DNA of 64,000 nt from Sinotaia quadrata (Eukaryota; Mollusca; Gastropoda; Architaenioglossa; Viviparidae). Below the pieces are notes generated by a model that was not told the DNA's origin, ran no database searches, and saw nothing but the letters and a program-made list of their open reading frames with translations. Shown here piece after piece: positions 11,801-22,847 of this stretch (positions are counted from its first letter, which is position 1; each line of letters begins with the position of its first letter). Position numbers and translations under genes: made by a program. The stretch is taken from NCBI GenBank assembly GCA_028829895.1, contig CM054179.1, forward strand, positions 73,609,663-73,673,662, in the 5' to 3' direction.

Positions 11801-13149
11801 ATGTCAGATAAGAAATGAATCTGCCAATTGTGAGTCACATGCTACACTCATATTACACATAACTTTTATTTTTATGGGTTGCCTAAAATCCCACGAGTGA
11901 TTAAAATTCAGATTAATAAAAGTACCCACCTAGTGCATATAAATTATTTAACAGTAAAAAGGTTATATTAGTATTAGGGTTTAAAATAAAATATTATTTA
12001 AATATTTTGGATATTTGTTATTAATTTGTGGAGGGCCATATAGCTACAGCTCTATCTCGACATTCTAAATAACTTTAATCTTGATCAAGATGAAACACTT
12101 TTCTTTTTTCATAGTGGTAATTTCTGCGATTATATAATTTGTTACTAATATTTCTCATTCTTATTTTCATCATTAATTAATTTATTCCATTATCCATTAT
12201 TCCCAGAGTGTAAGATTTGTAATTGAATGGTTTGAGAGTGGTGATTTAAGTTTTCTTTTATTTATTGCATTGGAGAGAATCCATAGGACAATAAATTAAA
12301 ATCAGCATCCAACAGGTCTGTGCATAGGACTAAAGGACCGAAAGTTGTGACTGTAGTGATGTTATTGATGTGTTACGACATTCTAATTTCACACTCTTTG
12401 TTTTTTTTATCTTCTCCCCTCTTTGGTTATGGTCTAGGACCATGTCAAGTTTGCTGAGTTAAGGATAGCGTGACAGATCAGAGTTGTCTGTTCATATTTT
12501 AAAAATTAAATATTATATTACTTGTTTGATGTCAGCGTGACATGATCTTCAGGTACTTTGTGTTTTGTAAGAATGAGAGTTAAAATAACAACTCATGAAG
12601 AGAATGTGCTAGAAGTTGCTGATGTAATATAAACCAGTCTTAGGTGAATAAGTAGTTTTACAATCCAATGGTTAAGATTCACAAGGAACAAGACCACTCA
12701 CTCAATGGGATGAGATCAAAGTTTAACCACTGAAAATAATTCTATTATGTAATCACTTTGAATTTGGTGTAATTCAAGTCTGGTCATGAAAAGGCGACCA
12801 TTAGCTTAATGGAAGAAGCAGCCTTTAAGGAATTTCTTGGATTTTCTTCCTGGTTCCCGGTCTGTTGATTTATAAGCCGTTATGACCAAGGCAAACTCAA
12901 GAAGTTTCTACTCCAACGTGTAAAACTAGTATCGCTTATCTCTCTATAACTCCATTTCCATTCTTTGATAAGAAAGACCATGTGATTTATGTTGATACTA
13001 ACCTGACTGCACACGCATATCCGCTAAGTGAGAGAGATGAATGGTGTCTGCTAAAGAATTATTAATAACATAAATTAAGATTCTCATCACTTGTAATTAG
13101 TTAAATTGATGATTAATAATAATCATAACCAATAACTAGGGTGGCTATG
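11801..13149. other. Intergenic DNA with a short dispersed repeat
   Basis: Mostly unrecognised. A segment near 12590-12670 (GAGAATGTGCTAGAAGTTGC and what follows) is similar to 22995-23065, inside the inverted-repeat element at 22848-24009, so it is probably a fragment of the same repeat family. No gene seen. Confidence 0.45.
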
Positions 13150-13815
13150 GTGTCACAGCATAGCCTCTTTTTTTATGATCGCCCCTTCCAGAAAATATGT
13201 TTTATATTCCAGAAGTTCAAAATTATATAAACACCACTGATATTAGTGATACGAAGACACCCTAATGTATACAACACAATTTATTTGTAATCACTGCGGC
13301 AATGTTTAGAAATGAAAGTTTAACTCTTTATGTTTACAGCTTTACGATATAGACGTCATTTAAAGTAATAATTTATTTCGTTAATTTATCTTTGCATTAG
13401 TCTCCTTTCAGCATTCATTGATTTCGTTAACAATGAAAACGGTAGGTTTCTAATTCTAAGCTTGGTTTTTCATTTGGATAATCAAAGGGAAGTAATAGTA
13501 GACCTAATTATCACTAAAGTGCCACATTTATAAGACCGTTTCCTAACGATATTCAGATTTTCTAAATTTACTTTAGTATACTGGCATTTCATTTGATTTA
13601 ATATCTGGCTGCAAGTCGGTAACCAGCCGAACCTGATTCGATGAATTTAATCTATTTATGGTAACTTCGTGCACGATAAGGTAGGCTAACAGGCGCAACC
13701 GGTAAATAGTCTTTATCAGTAGCCGTTTCTTATCAGTTTCACACTTTCGCTTTGCACTGACATTTAAAATCAAATGAGTGTATAATTGATGACGCTGATG
13801 TTATTCTGAAAGCAG
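13150..13815 (+). promoter_or_regulatory. Probable promoter and 5' UTR exon of the TRIM gene (duplicated region, copy 1)
   Basis: This stretch is clearly homologous, though diverged, to 55285-55955 upstream of the second TRIM copy. Shared words in the same order include CACCACTGATATTAGTGATA (with one change), GGGAAGTAATAG, TTTAATCTATTTAT and CTTTCG. The block ends at a splice-donor-like GAAAGCAG|GTAATGAC conserved in both copies (ACAG|GTAATGAC in copy 2). A non-coding first exon ending at 13815 and splicing to the acceptor TATTAAACAG (18098) just before the TRIM start codon would explain the conservation. Promoter activity is inferred. Confidence 0.55.
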
Positions 13816-15589
13816 GTAATGACATCTATTTAAAACTATTTCATGAACCAGCTCTTTCTTGTTGATGTTTTCTATTTGTTTTGTTTTCTTTTTTTCTCAG
13901 TGAGCAATGTTTATCAATATTTATGAGTCTGTTTGATCAAAAACTCACGAATGGTACACTTCAGTTTCTAACCAGTACTGAGAGTCGAGCAGATCAGTTT
14001 TAGTCATTTCCGCCGCTAATGGTTATTCGATATACGAATCCCAGCATATCTGGGTTTCCATTTCGTTTCAGTTAACAAATTTTCAGCAAAGTTTCAAATT
14101 TATTTAGAGTAAGCATGCAGTACAATTACAATTCTCTCTCTCCTGCCCCTCCGCTAAGGCCTCAGGCAATGTAGCTGGATGTGTCACTGATTCACGTCAC
14201 ACACTTGGTGGTTGAGCTGCTCCTTGACTGTCGCAGTTTTTAATCCGCCATGTACGGCTGATTCGCTGGTTTAGCGACTCTGGATTTGCTTCTGACATTT
14301 GTTGATGTCGCGAATGGTCGCATTATTATTCATTAGAGATTCCTGAATCTGAGTTGCCTCTGAGACATGACGACTATCAGTCACAAAATAAAAAAAATAA
14401 TAAAACAAAATACAGCGTCAGCCAATGTGATTCAATCATACTAGTCAGTACATAGATCGTTATTTCGATGTCACTGACTGAGTCGTAGCCTGGATAATAG
14501 TATATTATTTTCTTTTCAGTAGATGGCCGAAGCTTTTTAATTATGACAGTTTAATTGGAAGGATTAAAAATATCACACTGTTTATTAGTATCAGGCTTCG
14601 TATTTTGGAGGAGTCAAATACCTTTGTGCAAATTGTTCAGCTCTAATTCTCTTCCTTGTTTAGCATTTTTTTTTTTTTTAAAAACCAACATAGGGACCTG
14701 GACTTTGCCAATTTATCTACCAGATTTTTTTTTTTCTCAAGTCAAAAGGTTTGTTCTTATGCCTCATACTTCTAGATCGTTTTAACTATAATGTTACAAA
14801 TTACAAATACTGACATTAACACACGAGTCTTTTTACCAGTCACTCCTTTGTGACAACTACCACCAGCCCAGACATGCAGACAGTTTGAAAATCTTGACAC
14901 AAGAAAATGTTCCCAGAACTAATCAAAAATGTTTTTCTTGAATTCATAAATGATAAATATACGGACTGGACAAAGATATACATACACGCTTCATGTGTCC
15001 CATTGACCGGCAAGACTTGGAGCGGGGGTGATATATATCTGTAACAGTGAGATTACACTTGGCTCGTTATTTACCTGAATAGTTCTAGAGCCACATCTAA
15101 TTTTCCTCCCAGAGGGCCTATCTTCATATTTATCATAGCCTCTTTCAAATCCGTGGCTCGTAACAACCCCCAAACCCTGATAGGCTGCTGATTCGTTGCT
15201 TAAAAAATGACATAGGAAGACACGACTCAACACTGACGTCAACTTATGAATGCACCAACGATTGTACTGAGACAAGAGTCACTAGCTACACAGACAGTAC
15301 GACAATTAACAAGTAATAACAATTAGACAACTCATTTAAAATTAACAATATGTTTAATAAAGGAAAAAAGAAAGAACAGAGGTTTTTAAAAAATTCAAAC
15401 TCTACGCTTACAAAAAAAAAGTTCTGTTGCGTTTTTCCCCTTCGGCTGTTTTGACACTGGTCCTGGCCTGACCTGCATCAGGCATGTACTCAGCACTCTC
15501 ATACTTCCACATGTCATAAGCAAAAAATCGCAATGACACATTACAGACAGGACAGCCAGCTAATTATGGGCACACACAAAATATCTACA
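13816..15589. other. Probable 5' UTR intron of the TRIM gene
   Basis: Homology to the second copy continues for about 45 bp after the donor, is interrupted by about 700 bp found only here (roughly 13862-14560), and resumes at about 14555-14650 (aligned with 56000-56095). The rest is unrecognised AT-rich DNA. The 94-codon minus-strand frame near 15000-15275 shows no family features. Confidence 0.45.
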
Positions 15590-16120
15590 ACTAACAACAA
15601 AAATAAACTAATAGACAGTAATCTAAGACTGGATGATAACACCTCCGTTTTCACAGCTGAAATGGAGGCTATTCTAACTGGTATCACCCAGAAAATGTAA
15701 AACAAATCTGATTAGAGTAAATGTCTTATAGCCATTGACTCACTCTCGACAGTGGCTGCACTCCAAAATCACAGTGGACATTAGTTTTATGATACTAAAC
15801 CAAATGTAAAAACAAACTAAATCTCAAATGTAACGAGATTCAAATAACATGGATGCCATCACAAATAAATATACCAGAGAATGAAAAGGCCGCTAAACTA
15901 GCTTTTAAAAAAATGGTTTGCTCTAGATTACGAATATATATATTTATAGGCCTATACATCTCACCAACAACTAAAAACACACAAATAATGTGGAAGAATC
16001 CAACTAAAACAAAAGCCAACTCTTCTCAGACGATAACAACAAAGCCCAGAGAAGCCTTTTCACAAACACCGACAACCAGAACAACAGAAATTGAGGTTCG
16101 GGAGACATAAATGTGAAACC
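15590..16120 (+). mobile_element. LINE remnant with RNase H domain
   Basis: Pieces of a retrotransposon RNase H domain in order, separated by stops and frameshifts: DDNTSVFTAEMEAIL (about 15633-15677, including the catalytic Glu context), AIDSLSTVAAL (about 15732-15764, the catalytic Asp context), and ITWMPSQINIPENEKAAKLA (about 15839-15900), which matches the widespread W-x-PSHxGIxGNEKADxLA motif. It lies in the presumed 5' UTR intron of the TRIM gene. Flanking boundaries are not clear. Confidence 0.7.
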
Positions 16121-18098
16121 AAATACACCCATATGGAGAGAATAAAACGTAATCGCCAATGCTTAAAACCACCATCACCAAGGAGAAAAATAACCAAACA
16201 GAACATACCAGCGACACACATTAAGGAAAATAAAAGACTTTGAGACAAAAACAATATGCCCACCTGAGGAAGGAACACATTTTTGGACAGTTATTTTGAC
16301 GTTTCCTATATTATTGTCGTCCATCCCTTCCCTCCCCCAGTCCGAGGCGAACGTATCACGAAAAGTTCAACCAGCAACAAGCAAGCAAAGGGGAAAGAAA
16401 AGATGGCGCCCATCAGAAGTTCGAAAACAACAACCGCCCATTTAGAAGTCTTTCTTCTAGTCGGTGTCATCTGTTTTGGTTGTGGTCATTGTATTTTCTT
16501 TTCCTCCATGGTGGTGATTGGTGTCTGGCTCTTTTTTTTTCCTCCATGGAAAGAGTCGGGGTTTGGGTGAAAGCCTTTCTCTTTTCTTCATTGAATGTCT
16601 AGACTCTAGATTGTTGGCTCTCTTTTTGGGTGGATATACCATATGATGTTGGTTTCAGTTTCACTTTAACTCAAAGAAGGTTTACGCAATGGTGATAGGT
16701 GACCTTGAAGAGCCTTGTGCAGTTTTATAGCTTTGTCAGTAGTTCGAGTAAGTATATGTCTCTTCACCAACGGCTTTATGGAAAAGACCCCCAGCTCATT
16801 TCAAGGAAAGCAAAGTTGAGTGCTTGGTTGTCTGACTTGATTTGGGAGTCATTAGGTGTTAGCTTGTTTCTCTTTTCATGCTTCTTTTGTTACCCATGTT
16901 ATTGTGAGGCATTCGATGCTACATGCATCCTTTTGCGCTACTTCAGTAGGTCCTTCATTCTTTTTTTTGGGGGGGGGATCTAATTTTCCCGCCCTGAAAA
17001 AGATTTGAGAGTAGGCAGTAAGGCTGGTTTCGTTGTGACCAGCCTTAATAAGGGTTTGGGAGTATGCAGACAAGCTGGTTTCGCTGTGACTAGCCCTGAT
17101 AAGGGCTTAGGCGCGTCACTGGTGCATTGTCTGTCCATCCTTGAGTCGGTGAACCGTAAAAGATGGGAGCAGAGAATAATCACGACTGATCAGCTCGTCT
17201 GCTTGAGGTCCAATGAACTATAAATATTTTCTCTGAACTTTTTATCAACGATGTCTTAATTAATACTATAAGGGGAGTAACTTACTTTGAATTTTATTTG
17301 CTCTATGTGCAGAAATTAAAGGCTATCGCTTAAAATGCGCAGTCTCGGAGATAAGCCTAACCGATTTTTATTATTCTAGTCAAAAGAGCAAGTTACAATA
17401 ACTTCCATTAAAAGTGAGCAATACTTATGTCACACTTTTCCATACTTAAGTAAATGTGTTAATAGTTGAAAATATTCAATATTGTTTTGTAAAAATATCG
17501 CTAACATGACATTATGTAAGTTACAAGGATCAATATATATTTCTTTCTCTGAGCGAACCATACAACCCCCACAGTAATAAGACTTAATTCTATTTATTTT
17601 ATTTTAAAACATTACTTTGGACTTTTCAATGTTACATAAATCCAGACATGGGGTCTAAGAATCTTTCCAACTGCCAAAGTTGGAAGCAAATGTTAAATTT
17701 TCATAAATCAGTTAATCAGCTAATTATGTTTTCTGTTTAAATAAAGTCAGTGAACATTGTCAGTAAATATCAAACTTAAATGAACATCGTGCAAAAATGT
17801 AGGTAAGAGTAAAATCAAAATGAAAACTGTTTATCATCATTGCTAAGTAGTGTGTCGCCATTGTTGAACATTTGAACTATATGCTTGAACGAATGAACGA
17901 ATTCTAACAGTTTAATTAAATATGTGATTGCAGGAGAAAAATTGTTTTAACATTTTTACAGTGTTTAAATTAACACATATGAACAAGTCACCACAAAATT
18001 AACATACAGGCCTATACTAAATGCAGTATTCATTTAACAGAATACTAGTAATTTATTGGATGAAATCCATTATGAAATCTTTTGTTTATATTAAACAG
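16121..18098. other. Non-coding DNA up to the TRIM coding exon
   Basis: No gene recognised. It contains a 51-bp direct repeat present twice near 17023-17124 (TGGTTTCG-TGTGAC-AGCC). Several open frames around 16280-17220 arise from this GC-richer stretch but lack any family resemblance. The segment ends at a good splice acceptor, TTGTTTATATTAAACAG, at 18098. Confidence 0.4.
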
Positions 18099-18133
18099 AA
18101 TTACAGCAATAAAATTTACAAACAACAAAAAAA

Positions 18134-19234
18134 ATGGCTTCAGCTAGCCGTGAACCCCCAGTCTACGAATGTCAAGTGTGCAACGATTTCTATAAAAAAC
18201 CAAAACTGCTTATGTGTGGCCACGTACTATGCCGAGATTGTATTGTGTCTTGGCTTCAGTCTAACGCAGCAGCCCTCTGTCCGCTGTGTCAAGACACTAT
18301 GGTAGATACACTAAAAGGACAAGCAACCTGCTATGAAACCATTGCAGACGCACTTGCAGATGATGTTGCCATGGCAGCTCTGGTGGAGAGTGCAAAATTT
18401 CTTGACAAAAAACATGTTTGCTGCATTCATTTTGATGTGATGGCTGTATCACTTTGCCGCGAGTGCAATGACACATTCTGCCTAACTTGTTCCGATTATC
18501 ACAAGAAATTGCCCGCGACGCGTCATCACTGTGTGGAGGACTTTGCCGTTCTCACTGTTGAAAAGCTTGCTACCAAACGTCAAGCAGTGTGCAAGACACA
18601 CTCTGAAAAAAAGGCAGAAGTCTTCTGTTCTACGCATCACGTGCCAATCTGTCACGTGTGTGCCTTGTTAGAACATCGCAACTGTCCCGAGTTATCGGAT
18701 CTCAAGAAGAAGTCAGAGTTGGCACAAGGTCATCTCGAACAACTCCTAGCAGAGCTGAAAATTGGCGATAAGGCCATGAAACAAACAATAAATGGATTAG
18801 ATCACCTGGTTCTGCTGATTGACAAGAATACACAGGATGAAATTCAGGACTTAGGAAAGATGTGCAGCCATTTGCACACTTTGGTTGATGCCTGTCAGAT
18901 GTGCCTTACAGAAGCTATTCAAAATGCAAACACAAAAAATAAAAGTATGGTGGCTGTTGCAAAAGACAGTTTAACCAAACGTCAAAGGAAAGTTGCGTCA
19001 CATAAACTGTTAGTAGAGCGCGTACAACAGACCGTTTCAGGATCCGAACTCTTTCAAATGACAACTATGCTGAAGGCACGTGTTCATGACCTTAACCATG
19101 ACCTGGATGCTACCACATATTCAAACTTGAAGTCTACTTCATTGGCAAGTCTGGTTGTTGATCCAGTCCGGCTTAACATTGTGGAGGAAAGCCTGAGTCA
19201 ATTAAATATGACAGTTGTACCCTTTAATATCAAG
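18134..19234 (+). CDS. TRIM protein: RING, two B-boxes, coiled coil (367 codons)
   Basis: The start ATG follows AACAAAAAAA and opens MASASREPPVYECQVC. The RING finger is complete in C3HC4 form: C13, C16, C28, H30, C33, C36, C49, C52. A first B-box-like zinc module spans about residues 93-138 (CCIHFD, CRECNDTFCLTC). A canonical B-box 2 spans about 155-190 (CKTHSEKKAEVFC, HVPICHVC, EHRNC). A coiled coil follows to about 335. Such proteins are E3 ubiquitin ligases that dimerise through the coiled coil and use a C-terminal domain to choose targets. The exon has a consensus donor AAG|GTAATT at 19235, phase 0; without splicing the frame runs to a stop at 19337-19339 (401 codons) with no C-terminal domain. 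The next phase-0 exon downstream is at 20557. A RING-less pseudogene copy lies at 57253. Confidence 0.9.
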
Positions 19235-20556
19235 GTAATTAAAATGTTGCATTCATGTTGCCTTCTTAGATGGGTTTTCCAAAACTTAACTAAAATTGGA
19301 AAACATTTAGTTGTTTTGAGTTATTTCTATCTCCATTAATAATTTAGTCACTGCTTTTACTTACCTATGGAGGCTGAAGAATTAATTTCAGTATAACAGT
19401 TATTATAATGAAAACTTTAACTTTCCTTGTGCCATGAATCATTTGAATATTGCATTGAATATTTACTAGTTCCAACCAAACCCATTAAAAAGATATATGA
19501 TTAATTATTAATTTACATTGTATAACAATTCACATTTGTATAATAATTTGTGTATGAGCATATCCAAATTTTATTTAACAGGAAAGAGTTTGTTTCTTGC
19601 ATTAGGCATTGACTTACTATTATAATCTAATGAAGTTTTGAATGAGTTCAGGTATAGGTATTTAAAATAGTAATCATGTGTGTATATTGTTAGGTGAATA
19701 CAAAATAAATCAATTTCCATATGCCTTCTGAATATGAATAATAATGTAACAGATAATATTACAGTTAGCTTTCAAAATTAATATTGGATTGCTTACGTAC
19801 TCAAACATTATGGATCTTTGCATTAATAAATTCTGATCAGTGATATATGTTGAATACAGTTTTTAAATTATTTTTTTAAAGGCTCACTTTTGCTCTCTGC
19901 ATTTCATCCAAATGATGTTTGTTACCAACTTGAAGGGCGCAGTTGGAATAATTGTCTACTAATTTCTAAATTACTTTATTCTGCCATGACGTACTAAAGT
20001 ACTGCTCTTTGTCACTCTGACTTAGGACTGTAGTGCATAAATTACAGATTAACAGCAGGACATATCATGAATCATGTTTCTTTGGGGCAAGTGTGCACAA
20101 TAATCAGGCTTCTGGAAAGGGTAACTTTGAGGCAGAGTAAAAATTTGAAACAGAGAAGAGGATATATATATAGTGATTATTTCAACAGTTACATCTGCAA
20201 AATCAGTTAGTATTTATGATAATTGCATAAGAGTTCATTTCTTGTAGAAAATAAATAAAATTAGGAAGAAAGGTTTCATGAAGCCCTTTGAACCTGTCTG
20301 TCATTTCTTCAGCACTGAGGTTATGAGAATATAATAGCTAAGTTCCTATTAGTTAGATAAGACATTAAACCAGTTTCTCAGTTAAAGGCAATTCAGAGTA
20401 GGATTTGGGCTTATAATACTCATCATAGATTAAAACTGAACTTATTTTTAAAAAAATAACTTTAGCTAATGGTTAATAGCTTGAAATGGATAATTATGAA
20501 GTTTGGCTGTCAGTACAAAGGTGACATGAAATGTTATTTTTTGCATATTGATCCAG
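19235..20556. other. Intron between TRIM exon and charged-repeat exon
   Basis: AT-rich. From about 20180 it is a copy of sequence found again from about 22090; that copy includes a truncated remnant of the end of exon 21959-22120. Otherwise nothing is recognised. Confidence 0.45.
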
Positions 20557-20700
20557 ACTGCTGACTCATCAAAAATTAACAGGAGAGCAAGGAGAAGAAG
20601 TAGTAGAAGAAAAAGAGAGGCAGAACCACTCAAGAAATATGAAATAAGTGAACTGCTTCAGAAATGTGAAACAAGTGAACTGCTTGGAAATTGTGAAACA
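20180..20700 (+). repeat. Local direct duplication, copy 1 (partner at 22090-22650)
   Basis: Shares long near-identical stretches with 22090-22650 (for example CTGCAAAATCAGTTAGTATT, AATAAATAAAATTAGGAAGA and AAGCCCTTTGAACCT), including the splice acceptor GATCCAG and the first codons of the following exon. The spacing is about 1.9 kb. It records duplication of an intron end plus exon start within the gene. Confidence 0.85.
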
Positions 20701-21306
20701 AGTAAACCATTTGAAAAATCTGTCAAAAGTGAACCGCTTGAAAAATGTGACAAAAGTGAACTGCTTGAAGAATGTGACAAAAATGAACCACTTGGAGAAT
20801 GTGACAAAAGTGAACCGCTTGAAGAATGTGACAAAAGTGGACCGCTTGAAGAATGTGACAAAAGTGAACCGCTTGAAGAATGTGACAAAAGTGAACTGCT
20901 TGAAGAATGTGACAAAAGTGAACCGCTTGAAGAATGTGACAAAAGTGAACCGCTTGAAGAATGTGACAAAAGTGAACCGCTTGAAGAATGTGACAAAAGT
21001 GAACTGCTTGAAGAATGTGACAAAAGTGAACCACTTGAAGAATGTGGCAAAAGTGAACTGCTTGAAAAATGTGACAAAAGTGAACCGCTTGAAGAATGTG
21101 ACAAAAGTGAACCGCTTGAAGAATGTGGCAAAAGTGAACCACTTGAAGAATGTGACAAAAGTGATCCACTTGAAGAATGTGACAAAAGTGAACCGCTTGA
21201 AAAATGTGACAAAAGTGAGCCGCTTGAAGATTGTGAAGTAAGTGCCACTATGACAACTCCAGCGAGAACACTGTCAGTAGAAACAAGAAATATATTTACA
21301 ATGAAG
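20557..21306 (+). CDS. Charged exon with 22 nonapeptide repeats, eIF4G-derived start
   Basis: A 250-codon exon from acceptor TTGATCCAG, phase 0, to an apparent GC donor AAG|GCAAGT (the usual GC-AG consensus), phase 0; a GT two bases later is an alternative that would shift frame. The first residues, INRRARRRSSRRKREAEPLK then KYEISELLQ, resemble the eIF4G segment KRRRKIKELNKKE..GDLLDAF upstream of its eIF4E-binding site, and YEISELL also fits the eIF4E-binding consensus YxxxxLphi. Then 22 units of nine residues (mostly ECDKSEPLE) follow, before a Thr/Val-rich tail. The repeat is open in other frames too, including antisense, simply because its unit is a multiple of three. Function unknown; low complexity and likely disordered. 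Confidence 0.6.
20635..21228 (+). repeat. 27-bp coding minisatellite, 22 units
   Basis: Tandem units like GAATGTGACAAAAGTGAACC plus GCTTGAA, all exactly 27 bp, so frame is never lost. The first three or four units are the most diverged (KYEISELLQ, KCETSELLG, NCETSKPFE, KSVKSEPLE) and the later ones are nearly identical, which suggests the array grew from the left edge. Confidence 0.95.
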
Positions 21307-21958
21307 GCAAGTGATTACTATATCAACATGTTATTTTTTTTCTCTTAATGATTAATAGTTTTACTGCATTGTTAATGTGTATTTGCACACGAGCATCATT
21401 GTGGTACAAATGCTTTGTAAAACTTATGTAAGTTGATATATTTATCCAGTCTTGTTACTCACTTTTACATATCAGTGGTCAACAGTCAACCTTGAAGGGA
21501 AAAGGCAGTAAGACAGAGATTTTCTGATCATGCTGCGAGGAAATCCACAGTCGGGCATGTGGCCAGCATACTTTTGAAAAAGTTCCAAAACTTGACCTTA
21601 ATAAAATAATGAGAAATAATCTATTGTTGTATTACTTGATTGATCATTAAAGGTCTTAAGCTAATTAACATCCAATACAAGCCTTAGAATTAAAAAAAGA
21701 TTAATTGATGATGAGACTTTTTATAAACTCATTTTAAATAATGTTTTCATTAATTTTAATCTTTGTTGAGAAATGCAGTAAGTCTTTGTTTAGCATCATC
21801 TCAGTTAATGGTTCTTTTAGGAAATTATTAAATACCAGATGCTGCAAGTAGCTTAGTGATTATTTACTCTATTTCACTCTTACGTCCTTTATTGTTTAAT
21901 TTTATTAAAATATTTATGAATGAATTAATAACATTTTCACTTTTATAATTTTACAAAG

Positions 21959-22120
21959 GATGCAAAAGAAAAATCACCAGAAGTAGAATTGGATGAAACG
22001 ATGACTCATGTAATTACTGCAAACTCTGGCAAAGAGTTCATGTTGATGACAAAATCAACCTTCACTGAGATAGAATCCAAGTTGGCATCAACAGTTATAT
22101 CTGCAAAATCAGTTAGTATT
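21959..22120 (+). CDS. Exon of unknown function, possible eIF4G pre-MIF4G linker
   Basis: 54 codons between acceptor TTTTACAAAG and donor AGTATT|GTATGA, both phase 0. The product begins DAKEKSPEVELDETM and ends TVISAKSVSI. The acidic PEVELDETM stretch may correspond to the acidic linker of eIF4G that ends in PEEADETW, but similarity is too short to be sure. The last about 30 bases occur again, without the GT donor, near 20190, as part of the local duplication. Confidence 0.45.
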
Positions 22121-22650
22121 GTATGATAATTGTATGCAAGTTTATTTCTTGTAGAAAATAAATAAAATTAGGAAGAAATGTTTTATGAAGCCCTTTGAAC
22201 CTTGTGCTGTGTTTATTATCTGTCAGTTCTTCAGCACTGAGTGTTATGAGAATATAATAGCTAAGTTCCTCTTAGTTAGATAAGACATTAACCAGTATCT
22301 CAGTTAAAGGCAATTCAGAGTAGGATTTGGGCTTATAATACTCATCATAGATTAAAACTGAATTTATTTTTTTAAAAATAACATTAGCTAATGGTTAATA
22401 GCTTGAAATGGATAATTATGAAGTTTGACTGTCAGTACAAAGATGATATGAAATGTTGTTACTTTTTGCATATTGATCCAGACTGCTGACTCACCAAAAA
22501 GGAACAGGAGAGGAAGGAGAAGAAATAGAAGAAGAAACAGAGAGGCAGAAACACTCGAGAAATGTGAAATAAGGATTAGGAGAAGAAGAAGAAGAAACAC
22601 AAAGGCACTGTCAGTAGAAACAAGAAATATAGTTACAACGAAGGCAAGTG
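22090..22650 (+). repeat. Local direct duplication, copy 2 (partner at 20180-20700)
   Basis: Near-identical intron and exon start shared with copy 1. In this copy the exon lacks the 27-bp array: it passes from the Arg-rich start directly to the shared tail (SVETRN). Confidence 0.85.
22482..22643 (+). CDS. Duplicate of the charged exon without the repeat array
   Basis: 54 codons, acceptor TTGATCCAG and apparent GC donor AAG|GCAAGT, phase 0 on both sides, as in the exon at 20557. The product is strikingly basic: TADSPKRNRRGRRRN, LEKCEIR, then a run of six Arg, ending SVETRNIVTTK. In place of KYEISELL it has KCEIRI, so the YxxxxLphi match is lost. It may be used together with, instead of, or not at all relative to the longer copy. 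The AGA/AGG richness suggests expansion of a purine repeat. Confidence 0.5.
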
Positions 22651-22847
22651 ATTACTATATCAACATGTTATTTTTTTCACTTAATGATTAATAGCTTTAC
22701 TGCATTGTTAATGTATACTTGCACATTTTTGTTAACCGAAGACTTATTGAAACTTCTTTTTGTTAACTGAAAACTTATGTAACATGTATATTGTTTTGCT
22801 AACTGAGGACTTATTATGACTTGTGTCTTTTGTTCACTGACGACTTT

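Noticed and set aside
14991..15275. 94-codon minus-strand open frame
   Set aside because: No domain, no splice context, no codon pattern; likely chance.
18134..19234. Idea that the TRIM exon is a retrocopy
   Set aside because: It has a splice donor, an upstream acceptor and a conserved upstream region shared with its duplicate; no poly(A) tract or target duplication seen.
19235..19339. C-terminal extension of the TRIM frame (VIKMLHSCC...YLH)
   Set aside because: Starts exactly at a good splice donor and has no domain; kept only as a possible intron-retained end.
20658..21248. Long antisense and alternate-frame open frames (196, 148 and 197 codons) with Ser/His-rich or Asn/Val-rich repeats
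   Set aside because: They are by-products of the 27-bp repeat, which is open in several frames because its unit is a multiple of three. Only the + frame with splice sites and matching phase is taken as coding.
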